From NCBI GenBank assembly GCA_964017125.1, contig OZ024905.1, positions 35,375,534 through 35,439,533 of the forward strand: a DNA stretch of 64,000 nt, given 5' to 3'. Positions 47,501-55,324 of the stretch are shown piece after piece (the first letter of the stretch is position 1; each line of letters opens with the position of its first letter). Source of the DNA: Flabesymbios commensalis (lineage: Eukaryota > Annelida > Polychaeta > Terebellida > Flabelligeridae). The notes beneath the pieces are model-generated. The model did not search any database and was not told the origin of the DNA. It worked only from the letters and a program-made list of their open reading frames with translations. The position numbers were made by a program, and so were the translations under genes.

Positions 47501-50500
47501 GGGATCAACCTGCTATATGGTGACCCCCAACTGATTTCCCAAAAATCGGCTGCGATGCCTCATGGAAGTCCACCTGTCTTGAAGATCTCTTCACCACTTT
47601 TCCTGTGCTTTAGGGGTGGTCTCCCATAACACTAGCAGGCTCCACTGTATCATTTTGATACAAATGTGAAACTTTTGTAAAAGTGCTGATAAAAATTTCA
47701 CTACATGGTATAATATTTTTGGCAAAATCTAAGAGAAGTTTTTATACATCAGATTACCGGGTAGGTCTATCTCTATCAGTTTTGTGTACCATATTCCCCA
47801 GCCTATAAATCTTTTAACATTAGACTCAAAACATAGATAGGTTGCACTGGCGGATATGACGCACCAGGATCTGACCCTGTTCAGTGACTGACAGCACTTA
47901 TTGTTTTGACTCAGCGCTCAATAGAGCAGTTGTGGGGCTATTATAGCAATAGCAACATTATTTTTCTTATAAACCCATTCAGGTCACCAGCCCTATTGTA
48001 CATCGCGCTTGGGCCATTTGCCGTCATTTCCTGTGCCTGCCGCAGCTCGCATATGTTTCCATGTTTATCAACAAGCTCTCTTTAGACATTCGGACAGCAG
48101 AGTGCATGCTTACATTGTCTGCGCAACCGCCTGGCCTGGATGACAATAATTAACAAAATGAATGACAACATAATTCAACTAGGATCTTGATCGTAAAATT
48201 GTTTTTAAACAATTAATCGTAAATTAAAGACACAAATTGTATGCATTATGCTAGATAATCAATACGATCATTCCGTGTCAAATCAACCAATATTTGGGAG
48301 ATCAACAAAGTTCATGTCTCAGAAACCCACCAAATTTTAACTATTCACTCACCTGCTAATTGGAACATGTTTTCCAAAAAAACTAAGCAATTCCATAAAA
48401 ATGGTGGCTGTAATGCTCCATTGTATACATGGGGGGGGGGGTAGACAAAAATACGCAAAAAAAATCGTGTTTGTTTTCCAGGTCTGTTTTCAGATGCCTC
48501 TAGATCATAGAATAATGCAGCTAGAAGTCTGAAAATTTCTGTGTTGAGAGGTATTCTGCATTAGATTGACAGTGCAAAATCACAGACTTATTGGAGGAAG
48601 ACATACTACCCACCCAGGGCTAAGAAAATTGCCAAATATGCTGTCGCTCAATAGCTCGGAGCAATTTCAGAAGTCTATACAATGCTGACAGTGGTACATT
48701 TATAAAGGTCTACAATTTCTCCTTTCTATACCCTGGGTCACTGACAGCAGGTATTCAGTATGTTAGGCATCTCTGAAGAATAGTTTCTGAATAATTGTGC
48801 CTTAAAATTCACTTTTTTGTAATAAATCTTTTTAAACTTTTGGGCCCAAAATCTAAATGTTGCACAGGATTTAGGATCACCATTTTTCTTCTGTGTATAG
48901 ATCCATATCTTGTCAATCACTTGTAAAAAAATCAGAGTGGTGTTTTGGCTTGTTTAAGTTTTATCTAAGCCAGAAAATGACTGTTTTAGGATTATTCGCG
49001 TTTCTCTAAAATCAAATAAATTACATGTACATCATTCATCCTACATGAGTAAACAGCTAAGACATGTTCAATATGAAACAGATTAGGCTGCAGAATATCT
49101 CTCAACACTGAAATTTTCAGACTTCTAGCTGCATTATTCTATGATCTAGAGGCATCTGAAAATAGACCTGCAATTTTTTGTGTGTATTTTTGTCTACAAC
49201 TCCCCCCCCCCCCCCCCCCATGTATACAATGGAGCATTGCAGCCACCATTTTTATTAAATTGCTTAGTTTTTTTGGAAAACATATCCAAGTACCAGGTGA
49301 GTGAATAGTTAAAGTTTGGTGGATTTCTGAGACACCAATTTTTTCACCATCGGTTGATTTGACATGGAATGACCCAATGATAAACTAAATAACCTACAAA
49401 TGGTATTTATAACTGACACATTATTATGATAATTACCACAAACTAACAAACTATATGACTTTACCAGTTTCGGCAAGGATGGCTTATTCTTGTCGACTGG
49501 GGCTTGTAACCTGGGGGTGCCAGGTTCGAATCCCGGTCGGGGCGGATATTTGTCATCATGGTTGTGCATATACAGTGCTCCAAACTGTTCAAAGGCATGG
49601 AGTGTACAGTGCTGCCTATGGTACTGTGCACTATAAAGAACCCTTGAAGTCATACGAAATAAGAGTAGGGCATAGTCCCGGCTTCGGGCTTCCTTCTGTC
49701 GTGATATTGCCATGATTGTGCAGAAGGCGACGTAAAGCAATATACATATTACCAGTTCATGAATGTCAATGGCGTCATTTTATGTGACAGAAGGTCCTCG
49801 ACCAAGTTAAAAAAATATAAATAAGTCCATTGGATTATAAAACGCACCAGCCTTCAAAAAAATTTTTTAAAGTTTTGTCTTATACGCTGGAAAATGTGGT
49901 ATATTATAGATCGTTAATAGCAGGGTTCGAAGGTATAGGTAGTTCTGTAATCCAAATACTAGTGATAACAGCTGCGGGCTAGTAAACATGTATGTTTGCT
50001 AGTACAGTACTGTTCACAAATTGTCTAAGTGCACATTAGTTTCTCTTTATCATGTTTATCCTTTCACTTGGTATAATTTATGTAACATGATATACATTGA
50101 AATTTTAGGACTGACCAGTGAAATCTCTGCGGACTGGTAAAACTTAAATTTTGTTAGTCCTGCTCTTAAAGTTCTATCCCTGAATAGTATTTAATTCATC
50201 TGTTTACTTGTTTATTTAAGGTAAGTAAAGTTTGTGTGTGTAATATCATTAATAATTATTTGTGGCATGTGTTTCTAGTGATTTTGACCTTGAAGCTGAA
50301 ATTGCATCTTTGCCAGCATGCAATTTACAGCGTCAACGCAAGCGTACACCACCCAGGTCTGCGCATGATAAAGTGGAGCAAAATGCTGATTGTGTGGGAA
50401 ACAATGAAGCAGTGGGAAATGAAAAAAGTTGTGCTATTGAAGATAAGACATTCAAGTCAATGGATAACTCTGAAACAAGTATTAACAGCAGCAACAGCAA

Positions 50501-53500
50501 AGATATAACTGAGGAGACAAAAAGTCAGGATAATATTTCTCCACCCAAAGGTATGTATTGTACAATACCATGAATACTGGTACAGTGTCACGCCATATTC
50601 ACAGCTTGCGGTTAGATACATGTATTATTGTATATACTGCTCTGCAAAAACAAAAAGCAGTAATTGCTCAGTTTAAAATTAAATGCTCTGCAAAACCAAA
50701 AGGCAGTAATTGCTTAGTTGAAAATTAGGCGGCTACTGTGACTTTCACGGCAGTATATATGTAGTTTCTTTCAATGGGCACTGCAAAAGTGAGGATTGTT
50801 TGAATGTTATGTGAGACCAGAAACATGCCTGATCTGACTTGTTATATAATTAAACTGAAAAGAAAATAACTATGCTAGGCCTTGGTATAGAAAATCCAGA
50901 AGTTTGATCGATTAAATAGCTCTTTTTGTGTCCAGGAACTCGATAAAAATGACATTTGGGACATTTGTGTAAATGGATTTGACCAGCAAATGTGTTTTAA
51001 CATCAAGTAGCACTACTTAACACGCTTCATCCATCCAAACAAGATTGTGCTCATTTCCTAGCAGAGCTTGCTACAGTAAATTTCTATGCTTTTGAACCTA
51101 TTTATTCTTTTAATTCAATACATTTCTATCTCTACAGTAAACTTCTGTTTCTGTTGTTCTTTTGAATCTTGTCATTATTTCAATTTCAAAAAATCTATCT
51201 CTCTATCAAATCCCAGCTAGGAAGTATTTGAGTGTTATCTCCTTCCCAATTCCTTAGATACCCGAACAACAACAGATTTGCTCTAAAACGGATCAGAAAT
51301 TAGATGTAATGTCTGAAATTGTAGAATAAAGCACCACAGCCTTTCAAATGAAATATTTGACTGAAAGAATGAGTGGTACAACTGGACAAATAACCTGATT
51401 TACTTTCCAGGGATTGAACCAATCAATATTGCTGAACTTCAACGCCTTCGAAGACAAGGCATCAAACCAGTTACATTGAACATTTCAACCACACCCATAA
51501 GTGGGAGTCGCAAGCGTAAAGCCTCCAAAACTGCTATTACTCATCTTCTGCCAGTCACCCCAGGTATGTAGCTATAAGGAAATTATTTGACATCAGTATC
51601 CACGGAATACAGATTTCACTAAATCCACATGAAATTTAAAGGTCATTTTGAAGTAGAATCTCATGAAGAATTTCTATCAAATTATTTGAACATTCAGTTG
51701 TAAACTCATTGCATATACATACATGTTGATAAACTATGCTATCTGAGACCTCCTCGGTTTGGAGCCGATGGACGTTACTTACCAAGCATCTTGATGTTAT
51801 AGGTTTGCTTATAATATTTGATGTTATTACACCAAAGGCACTGGTATCTTAACGAATCTTATTATAATTATTGCACCCACAATATTATGTTAAATACAAT
51901 AGTTAGCACACATATCAGATGTTGCTCAGTGTGTAAGGGTGAGTTCACTTAACTTTCAAACAAGTTCCTGAAGTGATACAAAATTACTCAAAAAATTTAC
52001 TCAAAAAATGCCTAAAATTTTGCAACAATACTCGATTGAAATGTTGGTTACTCAATTAATTCCAAAAGCTCTTGTGTACAGTAGATCCTGTCACCAACGA
52101 CCTTGCTTCTGCCAGACAAAAAAATCGTTGGTTGCAGAAAGTCGCTGGTCACAGGAATGGGTTTTTGCCGTAAAATTTGAGGCTGTGGCGGCTGGCTCAA
52201 TGCCTTGCTAATGACGGCGACATTCACCCACCATTGACTGGTAGTCATTGTAGATCAACTGATCAAAGCACACGGTTGCGACAACATTCCAATGCCTGTT
52301 CCAATATCACTGATTATGGCTGTGTTTTTCAGAATGGCTGCTAGCTATGCTAATCACGCTAACAGAGCACACGTTATATAAGCCCAGGTAGCTTCTAACC
52401 CTTTACAGACATGAGGCGTTGTATATTCACATTAAATGTGTCACGATAGGGCAGGTAATGTAGCCCTATGAGCGCTACAGTTGTGGTCATGTTACATCTG
52501 CTTACTTGGTCTAACAGATTAAAATCGTTTTTACACGACGTTGGGGTCAAATAAGTCCAATCGTCACGCTGTGGTATAATTGAATGTGTTATACAGGTCA
52601 TAATTTATCATATAACGATAAAAATTATCATAGTAGTCATATTTTTATGTTTCTTGGATGTATTACAGAGCTATGTTAATTGATTATTTTTATACTATTC
52701 CTTTATTAAATTACCGGTAATAAAAATAACTGGTGAAACAAAAAGGCAACAGTTATTGATTAATACTGCTGCGTTTACAGTAACAGGAGCATTATGCCCA
52801 CTCTAGGACGTACATTGTCCCCTATATGTGGCTAGGCCACGCTGATATAGGACGCCCGCCACGTGTGAATAAACACGCATGGACGGCTCTTTAAGGTAAT
52901 AAAGTGACTGGGGGATTAGTTATGTCAGGTTATGTCTCCACGCGATGTTGTTCTAATGTTGGCCAACCCTGCATCAACGTCTCGTGCCAGCTGTACAATC
53001 ACACGTAAACACGAGGCGCTGACCCTATATTGTTTTAAATGTCGGTCCGACGTCGAAGACAGTGGGCCAACTTTAAAACAACATTGTGTCAATGTCTTGT
53101 GTTTGCTGGTCAGTGACGACGTCTGGAGAGAGGTGTGCTGTTGACTAATAAGGCTGTGTATATCGTAATTATGACGACGCCGCTGTGTCTGCCAGCCAAC
53201 ACACAGCTGAACAGCAGTGCTACAGACAGTATTATTTGTACAATTAATCAAGGCGTATCTTCTTATTACATCCCCTGAGCAATTTAATACAATTGTATTT
53301 TAAACATGTTTAATTGGCGCTAGATGCAAAATAAACAATTTTATATACTTTTCGACTAACTGACTGTACTTGATTTATATAAAAAAAACTCCATTGTATT
53401 GTGTACCTGTGGAGGCCTTGCACATTGATTATGGGCCTATGTTGTAACATCAAAGTTTTTTCATTTTGAACATGTGTTGACCTGTGTGCAATGTTTTAGT

Positions 53501-55324
53501 GAAGTTATTTACATTTTAACCACATGACGTACTGTACACCACATTAGGTTAGCGTCCAAAATATTTTATAATATGCAGTCGATTTTAGCGTCCACAAAAT
53601 TTAGCGAGCAGAAGTCTGACAGCAGGTTATTTCATAGCGGGAGTGTTATTCATAAGTAATTAGCGACCATAAACATTACTAATAAAATACCCGATTGGAA
53701 AATTGTGGGTAAGACTAAATTTATATTAAAAGCTGTATGACAATATGTTATATATACGGAACATATAAATAACTTGTAAACTTACCTAAAACATGTGATT
53801 TGTACATAAAATTCCACGCCTGTTTATGTGCACGGATGTGGTAGTGAAACAAATTACAACAATTTCACAAGTTTTTTACCTTGAGACATGGAAATATATA
53901 TATAGTGAACTTTATAGGACAAAATTATGTATAACAATATGTTATATTCGAACGTAAACATGGTAAAATAATTTGTAAACATACCTGAAACATGTGCTTT
54001 GTACATATGAGGCCATGCATGTTTATGTGTGTGGATACGGTACAACAATTCCACATGTTACGACCTTGAGACATGGAAATATATATACGTGGCACCAGTA
54101 TAGCTCATTGGTAGCGTGGTTGACTCTGAGGCCGGGAGTACCCGGTTCGAGTCCTGCTGCGGCCGATATATTTCCTTGGTGCACACATATGCAGTGACCC
54201 AAACTGTTTAAATTCGTGGGATAATGACAATCGAACGTATAACCAATTTGCACCGCATAAAAAAATGTACCAAAAAATACAGAAATTAAATGACCATAAT
54301 GTCAAAGTTGACATGGTAACGGTCAGGACAAAATTAATTCAAAACATAAAACTTTAAAATGTACTATTTTCTTTTAAGTTTATATGATTTATTTATATGA
54401 ATTGCAGACAAAGAGCTGAAACTAGACTATTCACTGAATACATCAGTTGTATTGAGAGCTGTAGAGAATGGTGGAGAGTTAATTGGTGACACTTCACCTC
54501 GCCAGCGCGCCCAATTTACAGACACCCCTGTTGTACCCTGTATCAACCTTTCGGCACTGGCTGATGTAGCTTTGAGTGCTGGTGGACAGTTAGGGTAAGA
54601 AATTTTCACCTCCTTGAGCCTGAGATAAGATTAATATAAGATAAGATAAAATGTATTTCTAGTCACATGGATACATTTGAAAATGTTAGCTAACAATAGC
54701 CATTTACAGCTTGTGATAAAACAATAATATTTAAAACAGGCAGTTTGGCTGACTAAGTTTTACTATTTGCAAAAATGTAAAAATATAAATGAATATTGTA
54801 ACATGATACAAAAAGAAAACAACACTCTAAATAGCAATATAAAAGCAATATAAAAAGAAATGAAAAATTGTAAGGTGATACTAAAACAGCATCTACATAA
54901 AAGCAAGTTTATTAGGTGAAATGACACAATCAGGCTGAAATCATCCAAAAGTCACTATTTTTAATTTGGTTTCTTAATATGGCCATATGATGTGAACATG
55001 TCCATAGACTAGAATTGCGTAACTTTTTACATTTTTGTGTTGCACATTTACTAGTTAAGAGAGATATAAAGACAAAATCATTTATTTTGCACATGCATGT
55101 CCGAAATAAGAAATAGCGAATTTTTGGCTTTATTTCTTGCTTTTTTCACAAAATATAGTTGCCATATAATGTATTTAGCAGCAGGCTATTCTGAGATGTG
55201 CTCTTGTTGTGCTTACACTTTGACTGTGTGGTGCTCAATCTGAAATTCTTTAACTAGTTATCATATTTATGTTATCTTTGTTGTATGTTTTAGAGTTCAT
55301 GATACTGCCGCAGTGATACAGTGA
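35339..55324 (+). CDS. BBX: BBX (bobby sox), HMG-box transcription factor, nine coding exons
   Basis: Joining 35339-35599, 36173-36344, 37190-37389, 41269-42247, 44496-45519, 50279-50550, 51411-51563, 54408-54594 and 55294-55324 gives an uninterrupted frame of 1092 residues with GT/AG at each junction and matching phases throughout. Residues 33-104 are the HMG box ([20 protein letters not shown] to NPGYKW), which binds DNA. Residues 145-156 ([12 protein letters not shown]) match the MGGLS segment of vertebrate BBX. The long middle is hydrophilic and poorly conserved. Near 850-878, [19 protein letters not shown] matches human [33 protein letters not shown] and [10 protein letters not shown] match two C-terminal blocks of human BBX, a protein of similar size. 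It should act in the nucleus as a transcriptional regulator. The N terminus is shorter than in vertebrates; the frame stays open upstream of the ATG, so an earlier coding exon is possible. Confidence 0.93.
35897..36052. repeat. possible CAGTGGCGG element with G-tract, intron 1
   Basis: CAGTGGCGGTTCCAGAG begins the block and GCCACTG closes it. A run of about 17 G lies at 35941-35957, and a phrase of about 34 bases starting AAATTAAATTGATATAAAAT is repeated directly. No target duplication was found, so only the motif and the internal duplication are firm. Confidence 0.4.
36173..36344 (+). CDS. BBX: BBX exon 2 (end of HMG box)
   Basis: Starts after TTTATAG at 36172 in phase 0 with [15 protein letters not shown], the conserved end of the BBX-type HMG box. 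It then gives a linker, [19 protein letters not shown]. The donor is GCAG|GTATCT, leaving one base that completes an aspartate codon with exon 3. It is too short and lacks an ATG, so an ORF scan misses it. Confidence 0.92.
36432..36526. mobile_element. short palindromic element copy, BBX intron 2
   Basis: Left tip AGCAAACACAAAATATTGAT, centre GCGTCACAGATGATGGTCC, then AACATTAAACCAGACTTGGG and TCCATGTGTCG: the family order with moderate divergence. Confidence 0.6.
36662..37077. mobile_element. 416-bp element with CAGTGTTTCATCTAG ends, 5-bp target duplication
   Basis: CAGTGTTTCATCTAG and CTAGATGAAACACTG close the two ends as a perfect 15-bp inverted repeat. GTGAA is repeated at 36657-36661 and 37078-37082. 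The interior contains a 21-bp minisatellite (36700-36815) whose units read CCATGTTGCCC plus a variable part. The open frame across it (repeats of MLPF, MLPL) is only the translated repeat. Fits the same hAT5-like group as the elements at 30911 and 32045. Confidence 0.8.
37190..37389 (+). CDS. BBX: BBX exon 3 (MGGLS segment)
   Basis: Begins after TATTTTAG at 37189. It gives [20 protein letters not shown], collinear with DPTQMGGLSMLLLAGEH in human BBX, then a serine-rich stretch. The donor is GAA|GTTAGT at 37390, phase 0. Without splicing the frame stops seven bases later. Confidence 0.92.
37648..39154. repeat. 22-bp minisatellite in BBX intron 3, part 1
   Basis: Some 65 units of AATAACACTCCAGATAAACATG type with length variants of 21-24 bases. 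Units with CTCCAG and CTCTAG often alternate, and GAATAAC alternates with TTAATAAC, giving a dimeric higher-order period near 45 bp. Because 22 is not a multiple of 3, the minus strand reads as long repetitive open frames ([16 protein letters not shown]), which are artefacts. The array resumes at 40459 after a transposon. Confidence 0.95.
39157..40456. mobile_element. 1300-bp DNA transposon inserted in the minisatellite
   Basis: The left end begins CCGTATATCCCAGTGTATAA. The right end, reverse-complemented, begins CCAAATATCCCCGCGTATAG. About 22 of the first 29 positions agree, followed inward by CTCGTATTATACAT in both arms. TA flanks each side (39155-39156 and 40457-40458). Removing the element and one TA restores the unit seen intact at about 39058-39075. 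No transposase frame is present; a palindromic element is nested at 39385-39493. TA duplication suggests a Tc1/mariner-like or related source. Confidence 0.85.
39385..39493. mobile_element. palindromic element, best-preserved copy, nested
   Basis: Left arm GACGTTCACCCAATGCTGGT, centre GGGCAACCGTCTGCGACGCT, right arm TTCTAGCATTGGGTGAATGT and tip GTCGTGTTTGCTAGG. The outer 20 bases of the arms are almost perfect reverse complements. It lies inside the 1300-bp transposon, so it was either carried by it or landed later. Confidence 0.8.
40459..40672. repeat. 22-bp minisatellite in BBX intron 3, part 2
   Basis: About nine or ten further units of the same 22-bp repeat as 37648-39154, continuing in phase with the left part after the transposon insertion. 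Confidence 0.92.
41269..42247 (+). CDS. BBX: BBX exon 4 (long hydrophilic middle region)
   Basis: Acceptor CTTTTTTTCAG at 41268, phase 0, then [11 protein letters not shown]. It encodes residues 212-537, rich in S, N and K, with serine runs ([16 protein letters not shown]) and a possible proline/glycine turn ([13 protein letters not shown]). No known domain; similarity to vertebrate BBX is not obvious here, as expected for the disordered middle. The donor CAAG|GTACTT leaves one base that makes a glutamate codon with exon 5. Confidence 0.9.
42718..42778. mobile_element. 61-bp TTAA-flanked MITE, BBX intron 4
   Basis: TTAA at 42714-42717 and 42779-42782 flanks CCCTTAAAGCGCTGAAA on the left and CTCGCTGAAAGGG on the right, an imperfect inverted pair. 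A short member of the CCCTTT group. Confidence 0.6.
43252..43494. mobile_element. 243-bp foldback element, BBX intron 4
   Basis: GCCTTCAGATTT opens and AAATCTGAAGGC closes the element. Internal GGTGAGC/GCTCACC and TGAGTTATGGTG/AACTCACCATAG blocks mirror each other across an AT-rich centre. TTGAC occurs at both flanks and could be part of a target duplication. Confidence 0.65.
43500..43576. repeat. 77-base intronic hairpin, BBX intron 4
   Basis: GTACTGGTGTCC, A, GGCGGTGA on the 5' arm pairs with TCACCGCC, A, GGACACCAGTAC on the 3' arm with one mismatch. The stem extends with mismatches to TTGATCA/TGATCAA. The loop is about 13 bases. Length and shape resemble a miRNA precursor, but I recognise no known miRNA seed and the hairpin directly abuts a foldback element, so it may be mobile DNA. 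Confidence 0.6.
44496..45519 (+). CDS. BBX: BBX exon 5 (middle region and conserved LISEGLL block)
   Basis: Acceptor TTTCTGCGACCAG at 44495. The reading continues as [18 protein letters not shown]. The 3' end carries [28 protein letters not shown], aligned with the RKSERSCKGALYKTLVSEGM block of human BBX. The donor is CAGCAG|GTAGTT at 45520, phase 2; the first base of exon 6 completes a serine codon. Confidence 0.9.
45520..47463. other. BBX intron 5, first part
   Basis: AT-rich sequence after exon 5. Short ACATGTA/TACATG-rich stretches near 46290-46340 and 46510-46540 are simple-repeat-like. No further exon with fitting phase was seen. Confidence 0.5.
47466..47647. mobile_element. 182-bp MITE with CAGTGGA ends and TA flanks, BBX intron 5
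   Basis: CAGTGGAATTTGCTA on the left and, reverse-complemented, CAGTGGAGCCTGCTA on the right, followed by GAGACTACCC and GGAGACCACCC. TA lies on both sides (47464-47465, 47648-47649). CAGT ends at a TA target are typical of Tc1/mariner-derived MITEs. Confidence 0.75.
48268..49372. mobile_element. 1.1-kb element with long (about 300-bp) inverted arms, BBX intron 5
   Basis: Ends TCATTCCGTGTCAAATCAAC and, reverse-complemented on the right, TCATTCCATGTCAAATCAAC. The arms match through CAGAAACCCACCAAA, AAAATGGTGGCTG, AATGCTCCATTGTATACATG, a G/C run, and ATGCCTCTAGATCATAGAAT to GCAGCTAGAAGTCTGAAAAT. The centre (about 48580-49080) is unique and carries no transposase. No clear target duplication. 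Confidence 0.85.
49470..49748 (+). mobile_element. tRNA-derived SINE, family B, with target duplication, BBX intron 5
   Basis: TTACCAGTT is repeated on both flanks (49461-49469 and 49749-49757). The head has tRNA-like promoter boxes: TGGCTTATTC as A-box region and GGTTCGAATCCCGGTCGGGG with a perfect B box. The body has CAGTGCTCCAAACTGTTC and GTGCACTATAAAGAACCCTT, and the 3' end has GGCGACGTAAAGCAATATA. Intact features and duplication indicate a fairly young insertion in the sense direction of BBX. The reverse copy at 10217-10475 is older. Confidence 0.88.
50279..50550 (+). CDS. BBX: BBX exon 6 (acidic [12 protein letters not shown] block)
   Basis: Acceptor GTGTTTCTAG at 50278. [20 protein letters not shown] followed by KRTPP matches LDEEFEKKFNSLP and the basic stretch after it in human BBX, so the order of blocks is kept. 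The donor is AAAG|GTATGT at 50551; the leftover base makes a glycine codon with exon 7. Intron 5 before it is the longest, 4759 bases, and I saw no skipped exon with fitting phase. Confidence 0.9.
51411..51563 (+). CDS. BBX: BBX exon 7 ([15 protein letters not shown] block)
   Basis: Acceptor TTTACTTTCCAG at 51410. It encodes [20 protein letters not shown] and then [20 protein letters not shown], nearly identical in pattern to GSQKRKARKTKITHL of human BBX, a basic block that could help nuclear import. The donor is CCAG|GTATGT. No in-frame ATG opens this exon; it was found by splice sites and homology. Confidence 0.92.
53028..53112. mobile_element. short palindromic element copy, BBX intron 7
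   Basis: TTGTTTTAAATGTCGGTCCG, ACGTCGAAGACAGTGGGCCA, ACTTTAAAACAACATTGTGT, then CAATGTCTTGTGTTTGCTGG. The right arm and tip are close to consensus. A weaker half-copy lies just upstream at 52935-52985. Confidence 0.7.
53735..54087. repeat. two-copy direct repeat, 194-bp offset, BBX intron 7
   Basis: Blocks at 53735-53905 and 53929-54087 share GTATRACAATATGTTATAT, TTGTAAAC, TACCTRAAACATGTG, TTGTACATA, TGTTTATGTG and CTTGAGACATGGAAATATAT in the same order. The second copy ends where the family C SINE begins. Confidence 0.75.
54090..54255 (+). mobile_element. tRNA-derived SINE, family C, BBX intron 7
   Basis: The head resembles a tRNA: TATAGCTCATTGGTAGCGTG covers the A box and GGTTCGAGTCCTGCTGCGGC the B box, with a plausible anticodon-arm spacing between. 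It lacks proper paired acceptor ends, so it is not a functional tRNA gene. After the head comes CAGTGACCCAAACTGTTTAA, which resembles the body phrase of family B (CAGTGCTCCAAACTGTT). Families B and C may therefore share a core. Confidence 0.75.
54408..54594 (+). CDS. BBX: BBX exon 8 (LSALADVAL block)
   Basis: Acceptor ATATGAATTGCAG at 54407. Two bases complete an aspartate codon, then [20 protein letters not shown] and, near the end, [18 protein letters not shown], aligned with FFSLAALAEVAAMEN in human BBX. The donor is AGG|GTAAGA at 54595, phase 2. Reading through would stop immediately, which supports splicing. Confidence 0.88.
54600..54905 (-). mobile_element. LINE 3'-tail fragment, BBX intron 8
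   Basis: AACAATAATATTTAAAACAG, then GCAGTTTGGCTGACTA, and further on AAGGTGATACTAAAA also occur, in the same order and strand, at 63180-63360 beside LINE coding sequence. The ATAAGATAAGATAAAATG run near 54640 would be the short tandem tail seen at LINE 3' ends when read on the minus strand. Inference rests on two copies. Confidence 0.5.
54923..55145. mobile_element. half-copy of the GACACAATCAGGCT palindromic MITE, BBX intron 8
   Basis: Begins GACACAATCAGGCTGAAATC and runs through ATATGGCCATATGATGTGAA, CATGTCCATAGACTAGAATT and CATGTCCGAAATAAGAAAT, as in the full element at 58841-59408, then is truncated. Confidence 0.75.
55294..55324 (+). CDS. BBX: BBX exon 9 (last coding residues and stop)
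   Basis: Acceptor TTGTATGTTTTAG at 55293. The first base completes a glycine, then VHDTAAVIQ and TGA at 55322-55324. Phase fits exon 8 exactly. The tail is shorter than in vertebrates and shows no clear match to them, so this last junction is the least certain. Confidence 0.7.

Noticed and set aside
49455-49740. Overlapping 86- and 143-residue frames on both strands
   Set aside because: Both are translations of the family B SINE and its flank.
54092-54170. Possible tRNA gene
   Set aside because: A- and B-box signals are present but the acceptor stem does not pair and the sequence continues into a SINE body.
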